64,000 nt of DNA. Origin: Epiperipatus broadwayi. Its lineage: Eukaryota; Onychophora; Udeonychophora; Euonychophora; Peripatidae. The stretch's first letter is position 1, and every line of letters begins with the position of its first letter. This document shows positions 21,371-33,039 of this stretch, in pieces. The position numbers were made by a program, and so were the translations under genes. The notes beneath the pieces are model-generated. The model saw nothing but the letters and a program-made list of their open reading frames with translations, had not been told where the DNA came from and searched no databases. The stretch covers positions 308,001 through 372,000 of the forward strand of contig JAQFVV010000113.1 in assembly GCA_028023455.1 (NCBI GenBank). The letters run 5' to 3'.

Positions 21371-22995
21371 GGTTATATATTGAAGCAGTCAATCTTAGCT
21401 TAAGATTGTGCTTCATGTTTCTACCTACTAACCCATGTTCAAACCCCTATTTCCCATCCCACTCCTTTTTGTTGTGTATATATTTTTATGTATATGTTTG
21501 AGATGCGCACCTAAATTATAAAATTTAATGTTTCAATAACATGTTTTAAAATTATTATTAATTCTTTTGATTAATTATTAGTTTTTTATCAAAGTATTAT
21601 AGATGCGGCTCAAATATATACATACATAGTAGCAAAACTTACTAACAAAATATTGATGTTTTTAAATATTTATTATATGTCATTTTTGGCTTTTTCTTTT
21701 TAAATTGCTTGTTTTTCTATTAAACAATATATTTTTTATAAAATCCAATATGGAAGATGTGACTGTTGTTAATTGTCCAAAAATAATTAAAGGGAGGTAT
21801 TTTTTAATTAAAGTTTTACTTAATAAAACATGTTGTCAAATCTATTTCTAATCTGGAAATAAATTTGAATTTATTTTGGACCTTATCTAACGATTGCATC
21901 TTTCAAAAACAACTGATAAAAGAAAAAGTATAAAATGACTGAATTTTGAATCAGAGAGATTAGATTAGCAACTATAGAGAACTGATTAGAAACGTATTAC
22001 ACGTTGCTTGAAACTTAAATAATGTAGCAGTAAATCCATCACTTCTCGACCCTTTTGGGATCATCATCTTTCGCGGCCATACCATCCTGCTGCCCAAGAG
22101 TGAAAAGCCCAACCTAAGAACTTCAGTGTGCTGCCACAGGAAAACTTGTAATATTTTAAATTGAACTCTTAAAACTGCAAGGTAAATTATTTCAAACTGC
22201 CACCATTTGAAACTAAATCTAGCTTGCCTAATTAATCTCGAATTCTACTATCAAGTTTTCTCTTGTATTCTTTAACTTTGCCTTTTTTTTTTGTTTTAAA
22301 TATATATATAAATTGCTTTTCAATAATTTCTATAAATTTAATCCTATCTCATATGCTTTAACTTCTTTTTAATTTTGGTGCGGTCATTTATTTATATATA
22401 TTTATTATTTGATTTATATATCTGCTTGCTTATTAATATGTCAATCTAAAACAATCTGACAAATTGAATTTTCTAAAGATCCTTTCTTCTTTTTAAGTAA
22501 GCCTTCATGAATCAAGTTTATTAACGTCCTCTTAAAACAATGCATTATTAATTAATACATTCGCCAGATTGTTTTTCGAGCCAACATTCTATTTATGTTT
22601 TAATATAATATATATGTTTAACTCTGGATTTTCTACCGGTGTAAATCCAGAACTTCAGCTAATTAACACTTTGAAATCTTTTAAAATGTTTTGTTTTTAT
22701 TCAATTCTGAAAGAGTGACCCATTAATTATTTTCTATAACTGCCAGTCTTCTTATATTTTCCATACTCTTAAAATTTCAAATCTTGTATTTAAATATTTC
22801 AGTTATTGTAAAATCAACAAAGGTGAGATTGATTTATTTTAACTAGCAGAAAAGGGATGGGGGAAAATCTTAATGTTTCTTTTACTAAATCAAATCTTAA
22901 CATATATTTTATTAATTTGAAATCTAAATCTTAATGTTTCTTTTGCTATATAAAATCTTAATGTATATTTTATTAAATGAAATATTCTCTCTATA
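21371..22995 (+). repeat. Arm B of the interlocked inverted repeat
   Basis: It begins ATATATTGAAGCAGTCAATC and is repeated inverted at 24475-26102. It contains a GC-rich island at about 22040-22130 (CCATCCTGCTGCCCAAGAG), well conserved in the other arm. Non-coding as far as I can see. Confidence 0.8.
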
Positions 22996-23009
22996 TATAT
23001 ATATTATAA

Positions 23010-24465
23010 TTGCATGGCGTATTATAGTATTCAAACAAGGGTGATTTATTTAAAGCAGTAAAATTTATTCAATGTTGTTAGAGACATGTATCATTACTGC
23101 GTTTCTGTCATTTAGCCTATCCTCATATATATATTACATGCTTCTAATCTGGGGGTTATGACAGGTTCAAACCCATAGATTTATTCTCAAGTCTTCGTAT
23201 AAAAATGCCTCTGGCAGTGATCCGTAAGTTTGGCACACACTATGCATATTCTTTCTTCGTATAAAAGGCCACTGGCGGTGACCCCTAAGTTTGGCACACG
23301 CTCTGCCCATCCATTTCGTTTTTCATCCAGAAGCACGACCTTTTCCTCTTAGTTATTTTTAGGCTATTATGTCAGCACTGCAAACTTCTTCGTATTTATT
23401 ATTCCTTTTGCTTCATGACCCAGTTTTAATGCTCTAATATTAAAATTAAGCTTTGCTTAAAAGGTTTCTTCAACACACAAACAAGAAATAATTGTTACCA
23501 TTTTTCGTTTGGAAGACTGTAGGGTTTGAATGTCAGCATTAGTATTAAAAATGTGATGATGTTTTTTTATTTTTTTTTTTTTTTAAATATATATATATAT
23601 GCCAATTACTTCTATTTATTAATTAAGTTTATTTCAATCATATACAATCCTACCTTCGTAATTTATATATCTATATTTAAGAGTATCTATATGCCTTGGG
23701 GAAAATAAAGCGTTCGTCTTTCTATTGTTAAAATAATTTCATTAAATATTTTGTCATAGTTTCAAATATAATTTTTCAACTGTCTTTTGTTTATTTTCAC
23801 GACCTCAGTGGCATGAAAATAATTTATATCACATGTATAATGAATTTCAGAATGCTCCCCTAAATCATGTTAGTCACCATGTTTCAGAACCATAAATCAA
23901 AGCGTTAATGGCAGTATTATGTAATTCTTGCTAATATTCAATTGACATTTTAATATTGGACCCACCAAAGATGTATGTTTATTTGTAATATATTATTTAG
24001 CTAATAAAGAGCATATGAGAAATAATAGCGTGAATGGCACTATGTAATTATCTACCACTTGCTCATTCATGCACATACTAATGTACTTAATTTATCAATG
24101 TATATAAATAATTTTTCAGTATATTAAAATATATTTTATTGTCTAACTTATTTGAGTAGTTCGAATTCCTTCTTTTTCTCCACTTCCAAATGTACAGCCT
24201 AATTGAGATATATGTTAGTTTAGTCATAGTCAATAGATGTCTCATTGTCTTCTCCGCTCTCCTAGTCTGCCAGATTTAAAATTAATTCTCATGTGCCATC
24301 ACTATTATGTTATTCATTAGGTGTTTGATCTGGAGCTTATGGAGTGGGTTCGAATCCAGGCTGGTCCCTGATCTAAATCTTGGGCTGGACTGGGTTTGAA
24401 GTACATTTTGTGAGTTCCAGCTCATGTTAGATGGATAAACATGTTTTGACTGGTACAATATATAG
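23010..24465 (-). repeat. Arm A' (inverted copy of A)
   Basis: Reverse complement of 19946-21370. It starts GCATGGCGTATTATAGTATT and ends GACTGGTACAATATA. The tRNA-like block is in plus orientation here (GTGGGTTCGAATCCAGGC, near 24345). Confidence 0.8.
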
Positions 24466-24474
24466 AGAAAGATT

Positions 24475-26102
24475 TTCCTAAATAAAATATACATGAAGAT
24501 TTTATTTAGTAAAAGAAACATTAAGATCTACCTAATAACTAAAATAGTAAAATATTAAAATTTACCCCCTTCCCTTTCTGTTATTTAAAATAAATCAATC
24601 CCACCTTCGTTGATTTTACAATATATGGAATATATAAGTACTTTATTTGAGAGTTTAAGAGTATGTAAAAATGAGAAGACTGGCAGTTATAAAAAAATAA
24701 CTATTGGGTCACTCTTTCAGAATTAAAACAAAAAACATTTAAAAAGATTTCAAAGCGTTAATTAGCTTGAGTTCTGGATTTACCCCGGGTAGAAAATCCA
24801 GAGTTAAACAAATATATTTTTATAATAAACCAAAATAAAATGTTGATTCAAAAAAAAAAAAAAACTGGCGAACATATTAATTTATAATGCATTATATATA
24901 TATTTTAAGGGAACGTTAATAATCTTAGTTCATGGAGGTTTAGAAAGAAAAGATTTTACAAAATTCAACTCATCAGATTGTTTAAGATTGGCATATTAAT
25001 TAGAAAAGCATATATCTAAAATTATTAATATTATAAAATCAAATAATAAATAAATGACCGCACCAAGGTTAAAGAAAGTTAGAGCATATGAGAGAAAATT
25101 AAATATATAGAAATCATTTACTTAAGAGCAAATTACATATTAAAACAAAACAAAGTTAAATCACATATTAGAGGAAATCTTGATAGATGAATTAGACTAG
25201 ATTTAGTTTGAGGTGACGGCTTGAAAAATTACCTTGCAGTTTTAAGAGTTCAATTTAAAATATTGCATGTTGTCCTGTAGCAGCAAGCTTCTATTAGCAC
25301 ACTGAAGTTCTTAGGTCGGGCTTTTCACTCTTGGGCAGCAGGATGGTATGGCCGCGGAAGATGATGACCCAACTGGGTGAGAAGTGATGGATTTATTGCT
25401 ACATCATTTTTAGTTTCACAGCGATGTGTAATATGTTTACAATCAGTTCTCTCAATAGTAGCTAATCTATCTGTGACTCAAAATTCAGTCATTTTATATC
25501 TTTTCTTTATCAGTTGTTTTTGAAGATGCAACAGTAAGATAACATCCAAAAATAAATTCAAATCTATTTCCAGATTAGAAATAGATTTGACAACATGTTT
25601 TTAACAAAAGTGTCTCTAATCTTAATCCCATTTTAAGTAAAACTTTAATTAAAAAAATAACTACCCCAGATTAAAACAATAGTACTTCCAATCCCTTTAA
25701 TTATTTTTAGACAAGTACTGTAGCATCTTCCATATTGGATTTTACAATAGTTTAATAATAAAAAAAACAAGCAATTTAAAAAGAAAAAGCTAAAAATGAC
25801 GCATGATAAAATATTTAAAAATCAATATTTTGTTAGTAAGTTTTGCTCCTATATATATATTTGAGTCACACCTCTGATACTTTAATAAAAAAGAACTAAT
25901 AATTTATAAAAAAGAATTAATAATAATTTTAAAACATGTTATTGAAACATTAAATTTTATAATTTAGGCACGCAATTCAAATATATACATGAAATATATA
26001 TACACGACAAAAGGAGCGGGATGGGAAATAGGGATTTAAACATGAGTTAGTAGGTAGAAACATGAAGCACAATCTTAAGCTAAGATTAACTGCTTCAATA
26101 TA
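24475..26102 (-). repeat. Arm B' (inverted copy of B)
   Basis: Reverse complement of 21371-22995, ending AACTGCTTCAATATATA at 26102. B and B' differ by small indels and substitutions, comparable to A versus A', suggesting both pairs are of similar age. Confidence 0.8.
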
Positions 26103-26610
26103 TATCCACTCATTCAAGCACTTATCAATTTATCTACACTAATTTTTCTAATTGTCTAGTTGACTTCTTATTTCTTTCTCTATTTATATTTATCTGCATA
26201 CCTACTTTATCTAATGATCAATCAATCTATCTGAACATCTATCAACTCATTGATGTGCATATCTACCTAATTACAACATATCTATTTTCCAATTTTCTAT
26301 TATTCCATCTATCTATCCATCTATCTATTTACATATTCATCTATCGAATAATCAGTCAATTTATCTATCTATATATCTACTATCTGTTTACCAATTACCT
26401 ACCTACCTACCTATACACCTACCTACCTTCCCACATATCTACCCACCCACCTACCTACCCAGCTCCCTCCCTCCTTATCTACCTCCCTCCCACTCTATCT
26501 ACCTACTTCCCTTCTTACCTACCCACCCATTTACCCACCTATTTCCCTCCCTCCCTACCTACCTATCTACTTACTCACCCATCAACCTACCCACTTACCT
26601 ATCTATCTGT
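26103..26610. repeat. Imperfect CTAT/CTAC/CCAC tetranucleotide tract
   Basis: About 500 bp dominated by C, T and A on the plus strand. From about 26390 to 26600 only one or two G occur. The 131-codon Tyr/Leu/Pro-rich frame through it is a repeat artefact. A shorter similar tract (19855-19945) lies on the other side of the A-B-A'-B' structure, so that structure may have inserted into such a tract. Confidence 0.85.
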
Positions 26611-26761
26611 AAATGGTAGACTAGGAATTCATACCTTCACCCTGAATTAAAACTCAAAACTTTCCTTTTTTTTTATTTAGTTATTTTTTCTGTCTACATC
26701 TTCCCCCCTAATCAAAAGTACACAAATTCACAGCTCAAACAGACTTCTCAAAGTAAAGAAC

Positions 26762-27138
26762 TATAAAATAATGACATATTTAAACTAAACATTAGCCACA
26801 ATTACACTTACATCCTATACACCCTTCATATTAAAATAACTTTTGAATAAATTAATTGCTTCAGAATCATAAATTTCTAATAATGAAGATTCTTTCGTTC
26901 TTTTTTTTTATTTCATTTCTGATTTATATATTCGTGAAAAAGATACAGGCCATAATATTAATTTTGATGAGGCTAAGGTTGAATCTTTGAGAGAAATGAA
27001 ATAAAAACGGGAATTAAAGAAATTTGATTATTAAAATTTTTTAATTTGTTTAAAATTTTCTTTTAATATTAAGGATGTATGGGATGTAAATGGAATTGTG
27101 AGTAATGTTTAGTTTAAAAATGTTATTTTGTAATCCTT
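26762..27138. repeat. Inverted repeat with about 145-bp arms
   Basis: The left arm (26762-26905) includes TTAAACTAAACATTAGCCAC and CATCCTATACACCCTTCAT. The right arm (26990-27138) carries the inverted matches ATGGGATGTAAATGG and AATGTTTAGTTTAAAAATG. A minus-strand frame of about 60 codons (27240 to about 27060; AQPMVSLLQADYECEGL) overlaps the right arm. It looks protein-like but I cannot assign it. Confidence 0.55.
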
Positions 27139-27351
27139 CACACTCGTAATCTGCTTGTAGCAGTGAAACCATTGGTTGTGCTTTAGAATTTATTTTCTTG
27201 ACTAGTCTGGTTGAGTTATGAATTTGCAGTAATTTTGATTTATTTTATCAACTAGTTTAGCTTTAGGCTTTTAATATTTCTCCTAGTATTTACAATCTAT
27301 CAGAAAAGTTTACACTTATTAAAATTATATTTAATTATAAGGAACTTGAAA

Positions 27352-29550
27352 TCAGATTTTCAAGATCCCTACAGCTATTCAATTCATCTTATACAACCAA
27401 TTCACATGACCACATACATGTGGAAAAAATAAATAATCTCCAAAATACATATTTTATGGTGAACCAGCACTCATCAGTTGACCCAGATCATCATCTCCCA
27501 CACATATATACATCCAGTGCTCAGTTTATAAAAAAATCTTCAAACTTCAATGGGCAAGTTTCAATCTTCTCCACTGTCCAATTCTTTAGCCATCCATATC
27601 ATTGAAAATCTGATGATGGAATACTCAAAGCCCTTATTGATGCCAATATTATTGTCATATCCATGTTGATCTTAAGTCACTCTGACTTCACACATATAGG
27701 ATCTTAATATGTATAATTTAATTATGCAGAAATTGGATGGGCAGAATACAGGTTGAATATGTAATATTTAAATAATGTATATTTTCTATACTAAATGTAA
27801 TTATAAAAGGCTTGAACTCAGACTTTCAAGCTCCATTCAGCTATAGAATCCATCTTATGGTCCTATGTTTGAGGAGTCATATTGACTTGAGTTCAACATG
27901 GGTATGACAACAACATTGACATCAACAAGGGCTTTGAGAATTCCATCCTCAGATTTTTAATGATATGAATAGCTGAAGAATTGGAGAGTGGACAAGATTG
28001 AAGCTTGTCCATTAAAGTTTGAATAATATAAACTGAGCATTGATTGCATACATGTGTGAGAGATGGTGATCTGGACTAACAGATGACTGCCAGTTATTAA
28101 ACTACCTTTTATATGGTTGAAGTTAGTTGCTTAGTAATACCAATATAAAACATTCCTCAGAGTATAAATCTAACTGACATAAACAGCTTTTTCCTTGCTG
28201 ATTGTAATTTATTTTATTATGTAATGCTAACTTTTTACTCGATGATATTTTTTTTATTTCAGGATTAATGGTGAACAATTTAAATCAAGAGCAAAGGAAA
28301 TGGATATTAAAGCAGTATTGGAAGTCTGAAAATGCCAAGGTGGTACATACATCATGGCAAGAAACTTTTAACACTTCTCCACCTTCACGACAAACAATTT
28401 ATCATCTAAGGAATAAATTTGATGAAACAGGTTCAGTGAGCAAAGCACCGAAATCTGGACATCCTAAAACTCCTGACACCAAAGAAAATGAAATGTTAGT
28501 GGCTAGGACATTTGTGAACAGTCCAAGGAAATCCACATGATGTGCTTCTGCAGAACTATCCATACCAAGAACATCATTGCAACGCTTAATGCATAAACTG
28601 AAATTAAAACCTTACTGACCAAGACTAGTACATGGTCTTTTAGAGGATGACACAGATCGTCGGCTGCAGTTCGAAGAACATGATTCTTTGGATAAAATTA
28701 TTTGGTCAAATGAGGCTTGCTTTAAATTATCTGGTCATGTGAACAGGCATAACTGTGTGTACTGGGTTGATGAAAATCCCCATTTGACCATAGAGACTGA
28801 ACTAAACCAACCTGGCATTACAGTTTAGGGTGCATTATCAAGCGAAGGTGTTGTTGGACCCATTTTTTTAAATAGAACTGTAAATGGAGAGAACTACCTG
28901 GACATGCTTCGTGAAGTAGTAGTGCCACAATTCAAACTAAACCTAACTTTGACGAACTTTTCTTTCAGCAGGATGGAGCACCACCACATTATGCATGCGT
29001 CTACAGTAAAAGACTACCGTAACCAAGTTTTTCCACAGCGTTGGTTCGGAAGAAGGGGCAGCATTGAATGGCCACCACATTCACCTGACCTGACACCTAT
29101 GGATTTCTTTTTTTGGGGTGTTGTTAAGAACAAGGTTTATGAGAAGAAACCCAAAACAATAAATGATTTAAAAGATTACATTCATCTCGCATTCACAGAA
29201 ATTGATGAAGAGCAGAATTTGTGCCGCATTGTGTGTCAGAGTGTCCTGGAGAGATTTGAAGAATGTTGCAATGTTGAAGGAGGATATTTTGAGCATCTGA
29301 GAGATTAAATTGTTTATGTTTATATTAACAGGTACAATGAATTTCCTGCTGTTCTAGTGTCGAATTTTCAAATAAATAGTCTACGTGATAACTGTAAACC
29401 TACTTTTGGGCCACCCTGTATATTGGAGATCATTTATCTTTTTCACATGTATATGATCATGTGTATCGATTGTATAAGATGGATTGGATAGGTATAGGGA
29501 GTTTGAAAGTTGAGTTCAAATCCCTTATAATTACATTAAGCTTAGTATAG
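27352..29550. mobile_element. Large palindromic family H element, split by a mariner-type insertion
   Basis: The left half (27352-27740) carries the family H arm inverted, followed by CTTCAATGGGCAAGTTTCAATC and CAAAGCCCTTATTGATGCC. The right half (27865-28095 and 29421-29550) has the same blocks in the opposite order and strand. A third tRNA-like end with tail lies at 27760-27865. The right arm is interrupted between TGACTGCCAGTTA (about 28096) and TATTGGAGATCATTTATC (29421), where the transposon sits. Confidence 0.65.
28096..29420 (+). pseudogene. Tc1/mariner (IS630)-superfamily transposase pseudogene
   Basis: The reading starts at 28268. The N-terminal 90 codons form a helix-turn-helix region (TIYHLRNKFDETGSV, then PKSGHPKT). 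The catalytic part follows with KIIWSNEACFKLSGHVNRHN and VYWVDENPH, then QDGAPPHYA in another frame, and SPDLTPMDFFFWG near 29090. These are the three DDE blocks of the family, but the first usually reads S-D-E and here reads S-N-E. In-frame stops at about 28538, 28616 and 28828 and one frameshift kill it. Several stops look like CpG-to-TpG decay. The right terminal inverted repeat ends GGGCCACCCTGTA at 29420. I do not recognise a left one, so the 5' end is probably deleted. Confidence 0.85.
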
Positions 29551-29773
29551 AAAATATACATGTAAATATGTGGAGATGATTGCAATTATAGCAGTCATCC
29601 ACTAATTATTATTAATGGTTGCTACGAAATTTCCCTTAATAGTATAACTAAAATAGAGAGTATCACATAAAAATAAATAACTTCTATCATATTGAAGTAA
29701 ATATTTTCTCTAAGGAGATAGGTTATCTTTGTTAATATTACTAGTAGTGTAACTGTGCATTCAATATAATTAC

Positions 29774-29831
29774 CTCTAATATACTGAGCCTTGATTATTT
29801 CTGCACTCATTTGATAACTGGATACTTGTTG
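29774..29831 (-). CDS. Host gene exon, 58 nt, protein not recognised
   Basis: Minus strand: acceptor with a long T tract (ttttttttagtttacaattcag), then QQVSSYQMSAEIIKAQYIR and one further base, then donor AGAG|GTAATT. Only this frame of three is open, so the upstream intron is phase 0 and the downstream one phase 1. Both splice sites are good and the segment is less AT-rich than its flanks. Neighbouring exons are many kilobases away. The longer open frame that continues into the donor side is intron read-through. I do not recognise the family. Confidence 0.6.
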
Positions 29832-29896
29832 CTGAATTGTAAACTAAAAAAAAAGTAATTAATTATAAGAATTAAATTCATAAATATGTATATTTA

Positions 29897-30042
29897 TAAT
29901 ACGCGCTAAACGTATATGGGTGAAGTTAATAAAAATTTTCACAAATAATAACGTTTAGCAAACTACTCCGAAAGCGCTAAGCTAAACGTTATTTGTGAAA
30001 ATTTTTATTAATTTCACCTATATACGTTTAAAGCATATTATA
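29897..30042. repeat. Small foldback (MITE-like), 146 bp
   Basis: The arms ATAATACGCGCTAAACGTAT...TTCACAAATAATAACGTTTAGC (to 29960) and GCTAAACGTTATTTGTG...ATACGTTTAAAGCATATTAT (29981-30042) are inverted copies around a 20-base loop. Confidence 0.7.
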
Positions 30043-30223
30043 AGTATTACGATCAATTGGAAACGTAAATTATATATTACATAAATATGTATATTAAATT
30101 GATCAAAAATATTTTTTATTCAAAATTTTATATTTAAATTATAACTCTAAAGATCGTCCAAACCATTTTTTTTGCACATTTGTGTTTAGACAAATGATTT
30201 CAAATCTTTTAAATGAAATTTAT

Positions 30224-30263
30224 GATTGCACTATAATCCATTTGATTGCACTATAATCCATTT
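30224..30263 (+). repeat. Tandem duplication, 2 x 20 bp
   Basis: The unit GATTGCACTATAATCCATTT occurs twice without a gap. Confidence 0.9.
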
Positions 30264-30980
30264 CATTGGCAAAGGAACTTTCTGTTTTGATTCCCTAACA
30301 TGGGAATAATCGCGATGAAGACATTACTATTCAAGCAAGTCAGTTAATGGGTGATGAGGGTGTAAATTGTTTTCTTTCTTACTCTATCTCTAACTATGGA
30401 TAACTAAATGTCCATTTAACGGTCAATATTAGATAGTTAAATAGACTGGCTATGCAAGTGGAAAAAAAGTGAAAAAATTTTCCTTCATTAGTTTTATCTG
30501 GCTAGGATTTAAGTCCAAGTCCTGAACTTGGTATAAGGATATGTTATTACTGTGTACTATAATTAATATTTTTTGTTAAATTCAACATTTTTTTCTGTCA
30601 AAAATTATTTGTTTTTAAATGAAGACTTATAAGCATTAAATGCGCTAATATATTTAAAATATATCAACACAGATTAATAATTTATCATTCTGAGTAAATT
30701 TGGATAGAGATTTTGAGATATTTTAAAAAATAATTATCGAGTTCTTCATAAAACCTCTTCTAGGATATTGTGTCAATTTTCCTCAAGTATTTTTATATGA
30801 GTGAGATCTAAAATTAGTCATTATTGATTAAAGTAGTAATATCTTTTTTGTGAATTTATTTCCATTATTATAAATATAAGCATTCATTAATGAATGCCAA
30901 TTGTTTAATGCAGTCAAAAATGGGTCAAAAAGAAGGTAAATATATATGGAAGTGTTTATAAATAAGCCATACTATTAACA

Positions 30981-31273
30981 TAATAATCATCTAAAATAAG
31001 ATTGAAACAAACCATTAATTATATTTACAATTATTTAATTATCAAGTCAGCTTTCATCTTTTATTGAGACCGTTTCAAGATATAAATTTTATCCATCACA
31101 TGACCTATTAATTACATTTATTCCACGTATTGGACATTATTTTACTTCAACAATATAACTAATAGGTCACGTGATGTATAAAACTTTATATCTTAAAAAG
31201 ATCTCAATATGAGATGAAAGCCTGATTGATAAATAATTAGTTGTTTGTTTCAATCTTATTTAGATTGATTATT
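30981..31273. repeat. Foldback element, 293 bp
   Basis: The arms 30981-31110 and 31160-31273 are inverted copies: TAATAATCATCTAAAATAAG with CTTATTTAGATTGATTATTA, and CATCACATGACCTATTA with TAATAGGTCACGTGATG. No coding frame. Confidence 0.75.
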
Positions 31274-31757
31274 ATATTAAATATACATTTGTAACAACAA
31301 TGTGGACAGATAATTTTTATACTGAATATTTTACCATTGTACATATATATATATATGTCATATTATATTCACAATATCTTTGCAAAAATAAAATATCACT
31401 TTCATAGCAATAAAAAGCTGTAATAACTTCTATATTTTTACAACATCCAATTAATTTTTATCATATCTTCTATCTCAATTTTTTAATAAAATAATTTTTA
31501 CAATCAGAAAAAGCAAAGAGAGTTTAATCATTTGACATAATAGTAGTCAACAAATAAGTAAATTTATAAAATGTTTATAAGAGTTTACAAAAAAGGAATA
31601 ACTAAAGTATTATACATCATCTAACTTACTTTGTTTGTTGTTTTGTAATGGTATATATAATCTTTTTGTTATTGTTTTAAAAAGTGTATACATTTAGCAT
31701 ATAATTTAAGTCACTAAAAAATTGAATGTTTAGTTGCTTAGAAGGCTCTTGTAGCGA

Positions 31758-31965
31758 AAGTGGATATATTTAGCTTTGATCCAGAGACTTTTAGCTCTCA
31801 AGCCCACCACTTTATCACTGATCTAGGCTACACAAAATACAATAATCAAGTGGATTAAAATGCAAGAGGTCATAGAATATCTGCACCTTAAAAATACTTT
31901 GATCCATTTATTTTTTACTCTCAAGCTTGTTACTTTATTTATGACTGCACTAAGCTGCACAGGGC
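31758..31965 (-). repeat. Two worn tRNA-like SINE remnants in tandem
   Basis: On the minus strand both units share AAGTGG(T/..)...CTTGAGAG...GGATCAAAG. The first keeps an A-box-like TAGATCAGTGATAAAGTGG. They are too decayed for a firm family call. Confidence 0.35.
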
Positions 31966-31969
31966 ATTG

Positions 31970-33035
31970 ATATCAATAAAACAAACAGTTGCTGGCCTAG
32001 GGTCAGACCTATTAACTAAACAAGAATGTCGGAATATGTTCAAAACATTGAGATTGCAAAAATTTAAAATTAGCTTATATAATGTATAGATGGGTGCTGA
32101 ATTTGTAAGCAAAATCCAATGCTCTTCACGTCAAAAGGCCAATTAATCAGGAATTTTGTTGGATAAGTGCTGTCCATTAATTATTTATGACTATTAGTGA
32201 TAATTGTAAAGTGATTAATTGAGTTACTATTTTTAATAAAATGAATAAATGATAAAAGTGTATTAAAAGTGTCTTAAAATTTGTTAATATACAAAATTAA
32301 TTTATAGCTTTTAGTAGTGAGCCAATATTCCTTTAAAAATATCCAATTAACAATGAATATACTGAGTATAATATAAAACAAAACCTTATTACATTGTTAC
32401 AAATGAAATATTAGGACTACCTTTCATCCCTATAGCTATAAAAATTGTAGAAAACAATGTATATATCTTATTTATTTTATGATATCTAATAAATTATGGG
32501 ATGCAATAAGAATTGGGAGAACATTCTTTTAAATGAAATTAGATTTCTTATTCTTACAAAAAGATGTAAATGTTGGCTAGATGAATTAATATTTTTACTT
32601 ATCTATAATAAAATTTTCTTGGTTATTAAAAAACCAGAAATTACGATCTCTCAAAAAATATCTACAGTGAAAGACACATTCATTTAAATATGAGGGTTTA
32701 TTAATGAATAATTCAATATCATGATTTCTAATATTGTTAAATGAGATAAAATAAAAAGTCCATATCAACATCAATATTTGAACTCCATTCCAAATTTAAC
32801 AGCAATCATGCAAAACAAATTTAAATTACAATGAGACTTTGATTACAAGGTCTATATTTGGATAAAAGGTCTTTAAATATTAGGAATATTAATTGAATCT
32901 CCATAGACTGTTTTAGAACACACTAATGTATTTAACACTAAGCCTAGAATCATCAGACCAAATTTAGTAAATAATATATTTTGAAAAAGCTGAGAGATGT
33001 AAACCTTCTAAAGCTAATGTACTAATTGGAATAAG
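31970..33035. other. AT-rich DNA, nothing recognised
   Basis: A 63-codon frame at 32496-32687 is Ile/Lys/Leu-rich with no splice or domain support; I do not call it a gene. Confidence 0.45.
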
Positions 33036-33039
33036 AGAT

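Noticed and set aside
22040-22075. Similarity of TCACTTCTCGACCCTTTTGG to the 5' end of U2 snRNA
   Set aside because: The paired copy in arm B' (about 25385-25350) has diverged at the matching positions, and nothing beyond about 20 bases fits U2, so this is probably chance.
26255-26650. 131-codon Tyr/Leu/Pro-rich frame, and the similar one at 58827-59306
   Set aside because: Both are tetranucleotide repeat read-through; period-4 repeats stay open by chance.
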